This document shows positions 8,907 to 16,146 of a DNA stretch of 17,430 nucleotides, piece after piece (position 1 is the first letter of the stretch; each line of letters opens with the position of its first letter). The notes under the pieces were generated by a model. It worked only from the letters and a program-made list of their open reading frames with translations, made no database searches and had not been told where the DNA came from. The position numbers were made by a program, and so were the translations under genes. This stretch comes from an uncultured Bacteroidota bacterium (GTDB lineage Bacteria > Bacteroidota > Bacteroidia > Chitinophagales > Saprospiraceae), in contig CALGAA010000225.1 of assembly GCA_937952445.1 (NCBI GenBank), forward strand, positions 1 through 17,430, written 5' to 3'.

Positions 8907-9914
8907 ATGCGTGAAATGGCAAATTATAATCGAAGGGATTTTGTGAAAAATTCCCTTATGGCCGGGGTAGGCCTGAGTGTATTTAATCCGGCGTTCTCAC
9001 ATGCTGTAAATAGATCGGAGAGACAGGTAAAAAAGGTGGGGATGATCGGTCTCGACACGGGGCACAGCCCTGCCTTTGTCAAATCCCTGAACTCCGCACA
9101 GGAAGGCGAATATCTGAACTATAAGGTTGTAGCTGCTTATCCAAAAGGAACCGAACTCGTCCGGGAATGGAAGGATCGAATCCCTGAATTCACCGCCGAA
9201 GTCCAAAAATACGACGTCGAAATCGTCGATACCATACCCCAGCTCCTCGAAAAGGTGGATTACGTTATTCTGACAACCATCGATGGGAACAAGCATCTGG
9301 AACAGGTCATGCCGGTATTTGAAGCCGGACTCCCTGTTTTTATCGACAAACCATTGGCTGCCTCTATGGACGACGCACGAAAGATAGCAGCTGCAGCAGA
9401 AAGATACAATACGCCCATGTTCTCGGCTTCCTCGCTCCGGTTTTTAAATGGTGCACATGAAGTGCGAAATGGTCGGTTGGGTCGGGTAAACAGCGTGGAA
9501 GCATACAGCCCGGCTTACATTGAAGAGCACCACCCCGATTTGTTCTGGTACGGTGTTCATGGCGTGGAAATCTTATTCACCATACTGGGCTTGGGGTGCC
9601 AATGGGTAGAACGCACCTTTACCCCCGATATGGATCTGGTGGTCGGTATGTGGGAAGGAGATCGCATCGGGACATTCCGGGGAATCAGGAAAGGGAGAGC
9701 TGGGTATGGCGGAATCGTGTATGCAGAGGATGGAATTGAACTACTGAACAATTTTGAGGGCTATAGCGGATTGTTGCATGCGATCGTAGCGTTTTTCGAA
9801 AGCGGGCAAACCCCGGTGGATATCGATGAAACGCTGGAGATTTTCGCTTTTATGCAGGCTTCTGAAGTGAGTAAGACATCTGGTGGTAAACGGGTCTTTC
9901 TCCACGAAGTGTAA
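8907..9914 (+). CDS. Second Tat-exported Gfo/Idh/MocA-family oxidoreductase (GLDTGH type)
   Basis: The protein has 335 residues with a twin-arginine signal (R9-R10 in NRRDFVKN) followed by a short hydrophobic run. A start at Met4 (8916) is equally possible. It is shorter than its upstream neighbour and belongs to a separate branch: the nucleotide-binding turn reads VGMIGLDTGHSPAF rather than GxGxxG. The EKP motif is DKP at 147-149, with Lys148 kept. GVHGVEILFTILG supplies H218 and E221 in the expected active-site region. The 21-nt spacing implies cotranscription with the first oxidoreductase, and the two may act in sequence, for example as oxidation and reduction steps. A 134-nt gap with a hairpin separates it from the next operon. 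The family is clear; cofactor binding by the altered turn is uncertain. Confidence 0.88.
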   Translation: MREMANYNRRDFVKNSLMAGVGLSVFNPAFSHAVNRSERQVKKVGMIGLDTGHSPAFVKSLNSAQEGEYLNYKVVAAYPKGTELVREWKDRIPEFTAEVQKYDVEIVDTIPQLLEKVDYVILTTIDGNKHLEQVMPVFEAGLPVFIDKPLAASMDDARKIAAAAERYNTPMFSASSLRFLNGAHEVRNGRLGRVNSVEAYSPAYIEEHHPDLFWYGVHGVEILFTILGLGCQWVERTFTPDMDLVVGMWEGDRIGTFRGIRKGRAGYGGIVYAEDGIELLNNFEGYSGLLHAIVAFFESGQTPVDIDETLEIFAFMQASEVSKTSGGKRVFLHEV

Positions 9915-9976
9915 ATCCTGCGGGCTGACATCCGGATTTTATTTTCAGGAACATGACAAATTGAGATCATTCACAA

Positions 9977-10001
9977 TTTGCGAGAAACAATTTTTCGCAA
10001 A
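9977..10001. promoter_or_regulatory. Strong hairpin/dyad between the two operons
   Basis: The arms TTTGCGA (9977-9983) and TCGCAAA (9995-10001) pair perfectly. The inner bases GAAA and TTTT extend the stem to 11 bp with one G-T pair, leaving a 3-nt loop (CAA). No T-tract follows on the plus strand, so it is not a textbook intrinsic terminator. It lies 48 nt upstream of the aldolase start and could be an operator for that operon or a processing hairpin. Confidence 0.4.
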
Positions 10002-10048
10002 ATGGGGATTGTTAACTAATTTACAACATAATTAATTATTTTATTAAA

Positions 10049-10738
10049 ATGAAAGAAGTTGCATTGATGGAAGACAAGGAGCTTTTTGATTTGATGAAAA
10101 AGGAATTGTTTTCCGCTGTCATTGGTGATGTGATGGATACCATGGGATTGATCCATCAGTTTTTGCCACCGCAGATCCGACCTTTGGAGGATAGCATGGT
10201 GGTTGTCGGTCGGGCATTTACGGTAGTGGAAGCGGATATTGGGACGCCGGCTATAAGCGAAGAATTAGCTCATAAACCCTTTGGAAATATGCTGGAAGCG
10301 CTCGATGACCTGCGCCCCCATGAAGTGTACATATGTTCAGGAGCATCCCCCGACTATGCATTATGGGGAGAGATCATGACAATCAGGGCCAAATATCTGG
10401 GAGCTGCAGGAGCTGTGGTAGACGGATACTCGCGCGACACCACAGGTGTTTTAAAGACCGGGTTTCCGACCTTCTCCTACGGACCGTATTCTCAGGATCA
10501 ACAGGTCAGGGGGAAAGTCGTGGATTTCCGTGTTCCCATCACCATGGGCAATGTCCGGATCAATCCAGGAGACATCGTTTATGGTGATTTTGACGGAGTT
10601 TGCATCATCCCTCAAGAGCAGGAAAATGAAATAATTCAACAGGCTCTCGACAAGGCCCGGACAGAAAAAGTGGTTCAAAATAAAATTCTGGAAGGAATGA
10701 GTGCATGTGAAGCTTTTGCAAAATACGGCGTGATATAA
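10049..10738 (+). CDS. RraA-family (HMG/CHA-type) aldolase
   Basis: This 229-residue protein is of the RraA / 4-hydroxy-4-methyl-2-oxoglutarate aldolase family, older annotations of which read 'dimethylmenaquinone methyltransferase'. Enzymatic members cleave 4-hydroxy-2-oxo acids to pyruvate with a divalent metal. Visible family features are FSAVIGDVMDTMG near the N-terminus, W106-G107-E108 followed by IMTIRAKYLGAAGAVVDG, and the R129-D130 pair in DGYSRD, where the family binds pyruvate and metal. IVYGDFDGVCIIP near residue 175-190 is also typical. A start at Met7 (10067) is possible. It is the first gene of a five-gene cytoplasmic operon, with the SDR gene beginning 4 nt after its stop. In that context it is a good candidate for the final cleavage of a 2-keto-3-deoxy acid. 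Regulatory RraA (an RNase E inhibitor) is unlikely in this setting. Confidence 0.87.
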   Translation: MKEVALMEDKELFDLMKKELFSAVIGDVMDTMGLIHQFLPPQIRPLEDSMVVVGRAFTVVEADIGTPAISEELAHKPFGNMLEALDDLRPHEVYICSGASPDYALWGEIMTIRAKYLGAAGAVVDGYSRDTTGVLKTGFPTFSYGPYSQDQQVRGKVVDFRVPITMGNVRINPGDIVYGDFDGVCIIPQEQENEIIQQALDKARTEKVVQNKILEGMSACEAFAKYGVI

Positions 10739-10742
10739 AAGA

Positions 10743-11534
10743 ATGATAGATTTAAAAAACAAAAAAATATTGGTAACCGGGGGCGGTGGAAATGGATTAG
10801 CGTCGGGAATTTGCAGTGCACTGGATAAGCTGGGCGCCCAATTGATTCTCAATGAAATCGAAGAGGGATGTCTGAACAGTGTTAAGGCAAAATATCCTCA
10901 TGCGTATTCCATCCAGGCTGATATCACCAAAGAGGATCAGGTTCAGGCCATGTTTGAGGAGATCGAGAATAAAATCGGGGTAATCGATGGTCTGGTCAAC
11001 AATGCAGGAGTGGGATTGGTCAAACCTGCACATGAAGCTACAACCTCAGAATTTGATGGGTTGTACAACATCGATGTTAAGGGCTTGTGGCAGGTTTCCA
11101 AATTTTACGTTACCCATTTGATGAAGCATAAACACATTGGCAACATTGTCAATATTTCATCGATTCACGCGTCACGGACGATTAATAAATATGCGATTTA
11201 TTCGAGTGCGAAATCAGCGGTGGAAGGATTGACCCGGGGGATGGCGATGGAGCTGGGACAATACAATATCCGGGTGAATTCTGTGGGACCGGGTTTTGTA
11301 TATTCGGATCAAAATAAGGTGCTGCTGAAGGCACTGACCAATGATGTGGATCAATGGATTAGCGATCACATCAACGATTATCAGGCGATCAACAATTTGA
11401 TGGATCCGGAGAATTGCGGAAATGTCGTGGCCTTTCTCCTGTCGGATAAAAGCACGGGCGTTACCGGGCAATCCATTCATGTCGATTACGGGACATCAAC
11501 CTTGCTTTACAGTAATCGGTTTATTAAGGAGTAG
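10743..11534 (+). CDS. Short-chain dehydrogenase/reductase (SDR)
   Basis: This classical SDR of 263 residues is a cytoplasmic NAD(P)-dependent alcohol dehydrogenase. The catalytic set is complete: NNAG, S140 in NISSIH, Y153 and K157 in YSSAK, and the following NSVGPGFV. The cofactor loop is unusual: it reads TGGGGNGLASG from T12, so glycines do not fall on the usual TGxxxGxG spacing, which suggests a one-residue shift or a subfamily variant. The C-terminal segment (TGVTGQSIHVDYG) is normal. It stops in TAG, 5 nt before the enolase-superfamily gene. It likely oxidises a sugar to a lactone, or a deoxy-ketoacid intermediate, in the same pathway as its neighbours; the exact substrate cannot be told. 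Confidence 0.92.
   Translation: MIDLKNKKILVTGGGGNGLASGICSALDKLGAQLILNEIEEGCLNSVKAKYPHAYSIQADITKEDQVQAMFEEIENKIGVIDGLVNNAGVGLVKPAHEATTSEFDGLYNIDVKGLWQVSKFYVTHLMKHKHIGNIVNISSIHASRTINKYAIYSSAKSAVEGLTRGMAMELGQYNIRVNSVGPGFVYSDQNKVLLKALTNDVDQWISDHINDYQAINNLMDPENCGNVVAFLLSDKSTGVTGQSIHVDYGTSTLLYSNRFIKE
11526..11531 (+). promoter_or_regulatory. Shine-Dalgarno site of the enolase-superfamily gene
   Basis: AAGGAG lies 8 nt before the ATG at 11540 and overlaps the last codons of the SDR gene. It is the clearest ribosome site seen in the window and supports the chosen start. Confidence 0.6.
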
Positions 11535-11539
11535 TTGAA

Positions 11540-12670
11540 ATGAAAATTTCCAGAATAACGTGCTTTGAAGTGATGGTCCCCGCCAAAAAAGGGGCCGTTG
11601 AAAGTGCAGGGATGAACAAACCCCTGCATAAACTTGAATCCGGGGCCAAACCCGCCTGGACGCTTCAATTTGATGAAGTCTCCAAGCTTATCCTCAAACT
11701 TGAATTGGATTCGGGGGTGATTGGTTGGGGGGAATTGTACAGGGCCCATAATTGGGTTGTTGTGGAAGAAATTACCGCTATTCTTCTTGGGATGGATCTT
11801 CGGGATATTGTCCTTCAAAAATTACCGTTTTCATTTTGCCGGGAATACGACGGATTTGAATGTGCCATTTGGGATGCCTTTGCCAAATCTCATGGTGTGC
11901 GCGTGGTCGATTTATTGGGCGGACCTGTTCAGGAGAAGATCAGAGTAGGGGCCTGGTCCAGTCACCGAAGAACAGAGGAAATCGAAGATCTGGTCAAAGA
12001 TTTTGCCCGGCAAGGTTACGATTGCGTAAAATTCAAGTGTGACCTGGATGATGACGTGGTCGGATGGACCCGGGAAATTCATGATAAAGTCCCCGGAATG
12101 AAAATCATTCTGGATCCCAACGAGCGATGGGGTACGGTAGCGGAGGTCAAATGGCGGCTGGCAGCTCTGGCCGAAACCGGAAATGTCCTCTGCATCGAAG
12201 ATCCGGTTTCGAGGTGGAAATTGAAAGATTACCACCAAATCAGGCGTTTTTCACCGATATCCATCGTTTTGCATGTGGCTTTGCCGTATATTCAGCACGG
12301 TCAGCGGATCAAAGACGCCATTCAGGCCATCCAGGAGGACGCGGTCGATGGGTTCAACTTCAACTGCGGACTCGCCGATTTCCAACTCCTGAGCCATATT
12401 GCAGAGGCGACCGAACTTCCCTGTTGGCATGGCTCGGAGATCGATCTGGGAATTCTGGAAGCGATGTACATCCACTCTTCGGCAGCTACCTCTTCCTGTA
12501 TTTGGCCGGGGGATATTTTTGGTCGCCTGATCCGGGAGCATGATCTTTTGAAAACCCGGCTCCGCATCGAACCTCCGTATGCTTATTTACCCGAGGGCCC
12601 GGGATTGGGAATCGAAGTGGATGAAACCGCGATCAGGCATTATTTAATTCAATCAAAAGAATATCATTGA
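11540..12670 (+). CDS. Enolase-superfamily (mandelate racemase/muconate-lactonizing-like) enzyme
   Basis: This 376-residue protein has an N-terminal capping domain (about 1-125) and a TIM-barrel domain. Members abstract a proton alpha to a carboxylate using Mg2+, and many in sugar clusters are acid-sugar dehydratases. The K164-x-K166 motif (VKFKCD), metal ligand D192 with N194 (LDPNERW), metal ligand E220 (CIEDPV) and H297 (CWHGSE) are present; D270 may pair with H297. The third acidic metal ligand, expected about 25 residues after E220, is replaced by H245 (IVLHVALPY), and no Asp or Glu occurs from residue 235 to 258. Its stop TGA overlaps the RidA ATG by one base (TGATG), implying coupled translation. 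The substrate is likely a sugar acid made by neighbouring enzymes (inference). Confidence 0.88.
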   Translation: MKISRITCFEVMVPAKKGAVESAGMNKPLHKLESGAKPAWTLQFDEVSKLILKLELDSGVIGWGELYRAHNWVVVEEITAILLGMDLRDIVLQKLPFSFCREYDGFECAIWDAFAKSHGVRVVDLLGGPVQEKIRVGAWSSHRRTEEIEDLVKDFARQGYDCVKFKCDLDDDVVGWTREIHDKVPGMKIILDPNERWGTVAEVKWRLAALAETGNVLCIEDPVSRWKLKDYHQIRRFSPISIVLHVALPYIQHGQRIKDAIQAIQEDAVDGFNFNCGLADFQLLSHIAEATELPCWHGSEIDLGILEAMYIHSSAATSSCIWPGDIFGRLIREHDLLKTRLRIEPPYAYLPEGPGLGIEVDETAIRHYLIQSKEYH

Positions 12671-13083
12671 TGACAAAGAACCAGGATCAGCCACAGAAAG
12701 CGGTAAAATTTGCTCCGGAAGGGGCTACACATCACGCCACAGCGGGCCCTTATTCTCCCATACTAGTCGTGGATCCCGGTAAGCTGGTCGTTTTGTCCGG
12801 TCAGGCCGCCATTGATCCGCAGGGTCGGATCGTAGGGGATTCGATCGAAGAGCAGGCGCATTATATGCTGGAAAACTGCAGGAAACTGTTATCCTCGGCA
12901 GGTTGTGGAATGGATGACGTATTTAAAGCGACCGTCTATTTGAAAAACATCGAAGACTGGTCTGATTTTAATGCGATTTATGAAACCTATTTCAACGAAC
13001 CGCGCCCTGTCCGGACGGCTCTGCAAACCGGATTGATTGGTGGCTTATTGGTTGAAATCGAAATTTGGGCCACGAAAAGATGA
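12670..13083 (+). CDS. RidA/YjgF/UK114-family protein
   Basis: This 137-residue small trimeric cytoplasmic protein belongs to a family that hydrolyses reactive enamine/imine intermediates, or in catabolic operons acts as a specific deaminase or tautomerase-like enzyme. The ATG at 12670 overlaps the preceding TGA; a TTG one codon upstream is less likely. Family marks are GPYSP at 26-30, VVLSGQAAIDPQG, VFKATVYLKNIEDWSDFN, and the Arg that binds the substrate carboxylate (R115 in RPVRTALQTGL), which is needed for enzymatic RidA-type activity. The final EIEIWATKR is normal. Its stop overlaps the next gene (ATGA), so it is translationally coupled on both sides. The locked-in position suggests a dedicated step, or protection against a reactive intermediate of the pathway. 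Confidence 0.92.
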   Translation: MTKNQDQPQKAVKFAPEGATHHATAGPYSPILVVDPGKLVVLSGQAAIDPQGRIVGDSIEEQAHYMLENCRKLLSSAGCGMDDVFKATVYLKNIEDWSDFNAIYETYFNEPRPVRTALQTGLIGGLLVEIEIWATKR

Positions 13084-13847
13084 TTTGGGAAGAATTGAGC
13101 AGCCGACAATTGGCGCAGGTGGATAAAAGAATCCCCGTTCTCGTCAATTTATCCGCTACCGAGCAGCACGGCAACCATCTGCCCCTCGGAACCGACCGGA
13201 TGATCGGGAATCATTTTTGTCAAAAACTAAACGTCAGGATCGCAGACCAGGTCCTCCTGCTTCCCAATCTGGCCCTTGGATATTCCCGGCACCACATGGA
13301 TTTTCCTGGAACCCTGAGTTTGAGCCATGAAACCATCATCGCGCAGTTGGAGGAAATTACAGATTCCGTGTTCGCACATGGATTTTCCAAATTTGTGCTT
13401 TTCAATAGTCACGGCGGGAACCAGGGTTTGGGTCAGGTTTTTATTGAAAAAATGGGGGCAAAATACCCTCGGGGCCATTTCGTGATGATCAGTTGGTTTC
13501 GATTGGCGGTAAACAAGCTGCGACAAATTTCCGAAGCGGGTCCCGGGGGAGCAGGTCATGGAGGTGAATTTGAAACTTCACTGATGATGCATATTGCCCC
13601 TGATCTGGTGGACATTGAGCAAATTTCGGATAAATCCAATACAACTACCTTTCCGTGGGCCGAAGGTGATTTATTTCAGGGTGGAGAAGCCTCCTATTAC
13701 CGGTCCATGAAAACAATGACCCCAAACGGAATTTTTGGGGATCCTCGTTTTGCATCCGCTGAAAAAGGCGCCGAAATAGAAAGGGTTGTGTTGGACAGAC
13801 TGGTGGAAATTGTCCTGGATATCTGGTCCATATCACGACCGGGATAA
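13080..13847 (+). CDS. Creatininase-family metal-dependent amidohydrolase/lactonase-like protein
   Basis: The protein has 255 residues. The ATG at 13080, overlapping the RidA stop as ATGA, is preferred to an upstream TTG at 13065. The creatininase fold is shown by the metal-binding segment E28-x-H30 with D39 (TEQHGNHLPLGTD), by FNSHGGN with H111, and by HGGEFETS (E163/E165) near residues 160-167. The family opens cyclic amides and related rings (creatinine, 2-amino-5-formylamino-pyrimidine intermediates), and many catabolic members have unknown substrates. As the last gene of this operon it may open a lactone or lactam produced by the SDR (inference). It ends 92 nt from the convergent DUF417 gene, and no good terminator is visible there. 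Confidence 0.9.
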   Translation: MIWEELSSRQLAQVDKRIPVLVNLSATEQHGNHLPLGTDRMIGNHFCQKLNVRIADQVLLLPNLALGYSRHHMDFPGTLSLSHETIIAQLEEITDSVFAHGFSKFVLFNSHGGNQGLGQVFIEKMGAKYPRGHFVMISWFRLAVNKLRQISEAGPGGAGHGGEFETSLMMHIAPDLVDIEQISDKSNTTTFPWAEGDLFQGGEASYYRSMKTMTPNGIFGDPRFASAEKGAEIERVVLDRLVEIVLDIWSISRPG

Positions 13848-13939
13848 CCTGCCTCTGAAGAGATCAGCTTGGAAGGAGTGCAATTCACCTCACAGCGGAT
13901 ATATGGATCTCAATCTCAACCACCGGTTTTCTTCCCGAT

Positions 13940-14539
13940 CTATCTCAATATCTTCTGCGCACTTTCCGATGCAATGATAAGCCCAGCAGCCATCATGATA
14001 ATGTCTTTCAATACCAGTCTGCCCGCCCCGGATAAATAGGGAAAACCGTATTGTGGTGTGGGAAAATCACCACCCAGATTGGGAACATAAACCTCCGGTG
14101 TGGTGATCAGAAAAGACAGTGTTACCACTGACATCCCCGTCGTCAGAAGCCCTCCGGCCAGACCGATCTTCGGGAACCAGATCCCCAGGAGTACCAGTAG
14201 CCCAATGGTGACAATGACGGTTCCCAGTCCGTAAGAAAACACGTAGGTACCGTTTTCTTTGTGCCAGTCGATGTTTTTTTGGACGGTCTTACCCTCTGGA
14301 TTTTTGTGCAGCGTGTATTCGTCCACCAGGTCTCCGTTTTCATTCACGGCAGTGTGCCCCGTGTTTTGGTAGAAAAAATTCATAAACGGGCTGTTGATCA
14401 CAAAAGGTACAATCCCGTCTGCCTCGTATTGGTACGCTTTCAGTCCACCAATCCAGGCCATGACTATAAAAATAGCGATCCGTATAAAATTGATGAATTG
14501 ACTTTGTCCAGATGCTAACCACTCTAACATTCGTCTCAT
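13940..14539 (-). CDS. DUF417 / YkgB (RclC-like) inner-membrane protein
   Basis: This 199-residue membrane protein has about four hydrophobic segments (roughly residues 16-36, 102-122, 124-146 and 175-193) with a polar loop between the first two. Family marks are INFIRIAIFIVMAWIGGLKA near the N-terminus, EADGIVPFVINSPFMNFFY, and the C-terminal PTPQYGFPYLSGAGRLVLKD. The E. coli relative RclC belongs to the reactive-chlorine-resistance genes controlled by the AraC-type RclR. Here an AraC-family gene lies directly upstream on the same strand, 76 nt away, so a similar stress role is likely (inference). An inverted repeat overlapping a -7-like element sits just before the start. It ends in TAG. 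Confidence 0.88.
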   Translation of the reverse strand: MRRMLEWLASGQSQFINFIRIAIFIVMAWIGGLKAYQYEADGIVPFVINSPFMNFFYQNTGHTAVNENGDLVDEYTLHKNPEGKTVQKNIDWHKENGTYVFSYGLGTVIVTIGLLVLLGIWFPKIGLAGGLLTTGMSVVTLSFLITTPEVYVPNLGGDFPTPQYGFPYLSGAGRLVLKDIIMMAAGLIIASESAQKILR

Positions 14540-14547
14540 TGTGTAAC

Positions 14548-14567
14548 TTTTTGCCGCTGCAAAAATA
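14548..14567 (-). promoter_or_regulatory. Inverted repeat overlapping a candidate -7 promoter element of the DUF417 gene
   Basis: The arms TTTTTGC (14548-14554) and GCAAAAA (14559-14565) are perfect complements with a 4-nt spacer, 9 nt upstream of the DUF417 ATG. On the minus strand, TATTTTTG (14567 to 14560) fits the Bacteroidota -7 consensus TAnnTTTG. No clear -33 TTTG is visible. A regulator bound here could block or assist transcription, with the neighbouring AraC protein as the obvious candidate. Confidence 0.35.
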
Positions 14568-14615
14568 GAGAATCACATTGGGGTGTGGAATGGATGAAAA
14601 GGGATATCCCATAGA

Positions 14616-15443
14616 TTATTTTGCCACAATAGAGATCCCGACTTTTTCTCTGAAATGCGAAGGAGAAACGCTCACCTCTTTTTTGAAATACCGACTAAAA
14701 TAGAATTCATCCTTAAAATTGAGCTCTGAGGCGATCTCCTTCACAGGTTTATGCGTCAGGTGCAATAGCTTCTTTGCTTCCAAAACGATCCGTTCCTGGA
14801 TCAGCTTTGTAGGAGTTTTGCCAAAATACCTCTTGATTTTTTTACTGAAACTATTGACCGTCAATCCAAACTTCTCAGCATAAAACGCTACCTCTTTTGA
14901 CTCTCTGAAATGATCTTCCAGGATGCGTTGGAAGTTGGTTATATGATCAAATTCCGGTTCTTCTATGACCTTGGGGTTCATTTGAAGTTGCTTTTCCTTG
15001 CTGGATAAGGCCAGGATGAGCTGAAGATAGGTGCTAATGATGGATAGATCGAAGGGACTATCCAAACCACTTATGTGTTGCTTCATTTTCCGAACAATCT
15101 CTGACACATCCAGATACGTCTCATCGGGAACCGTGACGAAGGGCTGCAGATAAATATTGTTGAACAAAAGACCATTACAGGCCACTTCCTGTTTGTGGAA
15201 TTCGATGCAATAAAAATCGCCGTGGAATCGAATCACATCCAGTACAACCGTAGAAGATTTCTCCCATCGTAAAAATTGGTAAGGGGACAAAAATAGCAGA
15301 TTTTTACCGGTGCATTCGTAGTTGGTAAAATCAACCGTAAAAGTAAAGTGACCATCAAAAATCAGGATGTGATAGAAGGGTTCCCGGATTAAAGTTGAAA
15401 GGGAATTGGCATTAACCTGGTCTATATGGATTAATGGATGCAT
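14616..15443 (-). CDS. AraC-family transcriptional regulator
   Basis: This 275-residue regulator has a cupin-like N-terminal sensor (FYHILIFDGHFTFTVD, NLLFLSPYQFLRWE) and a C-terminal AraC DNA-binding domain at about 172-270. The first HTH includes VAFYAEKFGLTVNSFSKKIK; the second includes VKEIASELNFKDEFYFSRYF, followed by VSPSHFRE. Unlike the regulator at the left end of the window, its C-terminus is complete. It is upstream of, and on the same strand as, the DUF417 gene, so that gene is its probable target. The sensor lacks obvious sugar-binding marks. By analogy with RclR, which senses oxidants through cysteines, note that it has only a few Cys (C44, C78 and C88 regions); whether they respond to oxidants is unknown. 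Confidence 0.9.
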   Translation of the reverse strand: MHPLIHIDQVNANSLSTLIREPFYHILIFDGHFTFTVDFTNYECTGKNLLFLSPYQFLRWEKSSTVVLDVIRFHGDFYCIEFHKQEVACNGLLFNNIYLQPFVTVPDETYLDVSEIVRKMKQHISGLDSPFDLSIISTYLQLILALSSKEKQLQMNPKVIEEPEFDHITNFQRILEDHFRESKEVAFYAEKFGLTVNSFSKKIKRYFGKTPTKLIQERIVLEAKKLLHLTHKPVKEIASELNFKDEFYFSRYFKKEVSVSPSHFREKVGISIVAK

Positions 15444-15455
15444 CTATTTTGATCC

Positions 15456-15463
15456 CAAAATTA
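15456..15463 (-). promoter_or_regulatory. Candidate -7 promoter element of the AraC gene
   Basis: TAATTTTG on the minus strand matches the Bacteroidota TAnnTTTG -7 consensus and lies 12 nt upstream of the ATG at 15443. This implies a very short leader. No convincing -33 element is visible, so the match may be chance. Confidence 0.22.
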
Positions 15464-15594
15464 CGGAATTCTCATGTATCATATCCACGAAAAATGAGTG
15501 TATCCAAAGCAGCCCCAACCGCATCTAAAGGGTTTAGGCGATTTTGTCTATTTATGAGTCAATCCAACCATCGAGTCCACGAGCAATAAAGGTG

Positions 15595-16116
15595 CTAGTG
15601 GTCACTTTCAAGAATCTTCTTTTTTTCTCTTTCAAATTCTTCCTGCGTAATAATGTTATCATCCAGTAATGCCTTTAGTTCCCTTAGTTTATCGGCTTTT
15701 GACTTTGTTATGGAGTCGTCCTGCTGATTGCGCTCCAATTCCTCACTTTCTGTGGATATCGGTACTAATTCATAATTGTGAATGGGTTTATATTTCATCG
15801 TCCACAAAAAAGGCACCAAAACAAAAATTCCCCCGATGATCGCTCCTACGTCAGCCTCTTCATTTCTTGAAAAACTCGTATTGAGTGGCTCATATCCCTC
15901 CTTTTCCAATCGAAGCGTATTGGTGCTGCCCATTATTTTGGTGTCTGTATGGGAGTATGGGGTAGTGCCTACCGGTTCACCATTCAGGTAAAGTTTCGCA
16001 CCCTCAGGGTTAGACTGGATCATGGTGGTGCTTGCACAGCTTGAAAAAAGTATTAAGCCAGCCAGAAACAGCGATATACTTTTTGAAAATGTGGAATGGG
16101 GATTACATGAGTTCAT
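15595..16116 (-). CDS. PEGA-domain lipoprotein with C-terminal SHOCT domain
   Basis: The protein has 173 residues. A lipoprotein signal peptide ends LFSSC at Cys27. A PEGA domain follows at about 33-78 (SNPEGAKLYLNGEPVGTTPY, LRLEKEGYEPL), a small beta-sandwich common in exported bacterial proteins. Then come a hydrophobic stretch at about 90-106 (VGAIIGGIFVLVPFLW), which may be a membrane segment, a charged linker, and a C-terminal SHOCT motif at about 142-170 (LRELKALLDDNIITQEEFER). SHOCT modules usually occur at the ends of other domains and are thought to mediate oligomerisation. It shows no link to the catabolic genes. A 14-bp palindrome lies 17 nt before the start. Function unknown; domain calls are confident. 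Confidence 0.85.
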   Translation of the reverse strand: MNSCNPHSTFSKSISLFLAGLILFSSCASTTMIQSNPEGAKLYLNGEPVGTTPYSHTDTKIMGSTNTLRLEKEGYEPLNTSFSRNEEADVGAIIGGIFVLVPFLWTMKYKPIHNYELVPISTESEELERNQQDDSITKSKADKLRELKALLDDNIITQEEFEREKKKILESDH

Positions 16117-16132
16117 ACCTAAATTAATATTT

Positions 16133-16146
16133 TTTTACTAGTAAAA
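16133..16146. promoter_or_regulatory. 14-bp perfect palindrome upstream of the PEGA-SHOCT gene
   Basis: TTTTACTAGTAAAA reads the same on both strands and sits 17 nt before the ATG of the minus-strand lipoprotein gene, where a repressor dimer would overlap the promoter. It is AT-rich, so chance is not excluded. Confidence 0.25.

Noticed and set aside
14601..14610. GGGATATCCC palindrome followed by TTTT after the AraC stop on the minus strand, as a terminator
   Set aside because: A zero-spacer palindrome allows at most a 3-bp stem around ATAT, too weak for a terminator.
15455..15470. 16-bp exact repeat CCAAAATTACGGAATT, also at 16935-16950
   Set aside because: One copy is inside oxygenase coding sequence and the other in the AraC leader; no flanking similarity, so it is probably chance.
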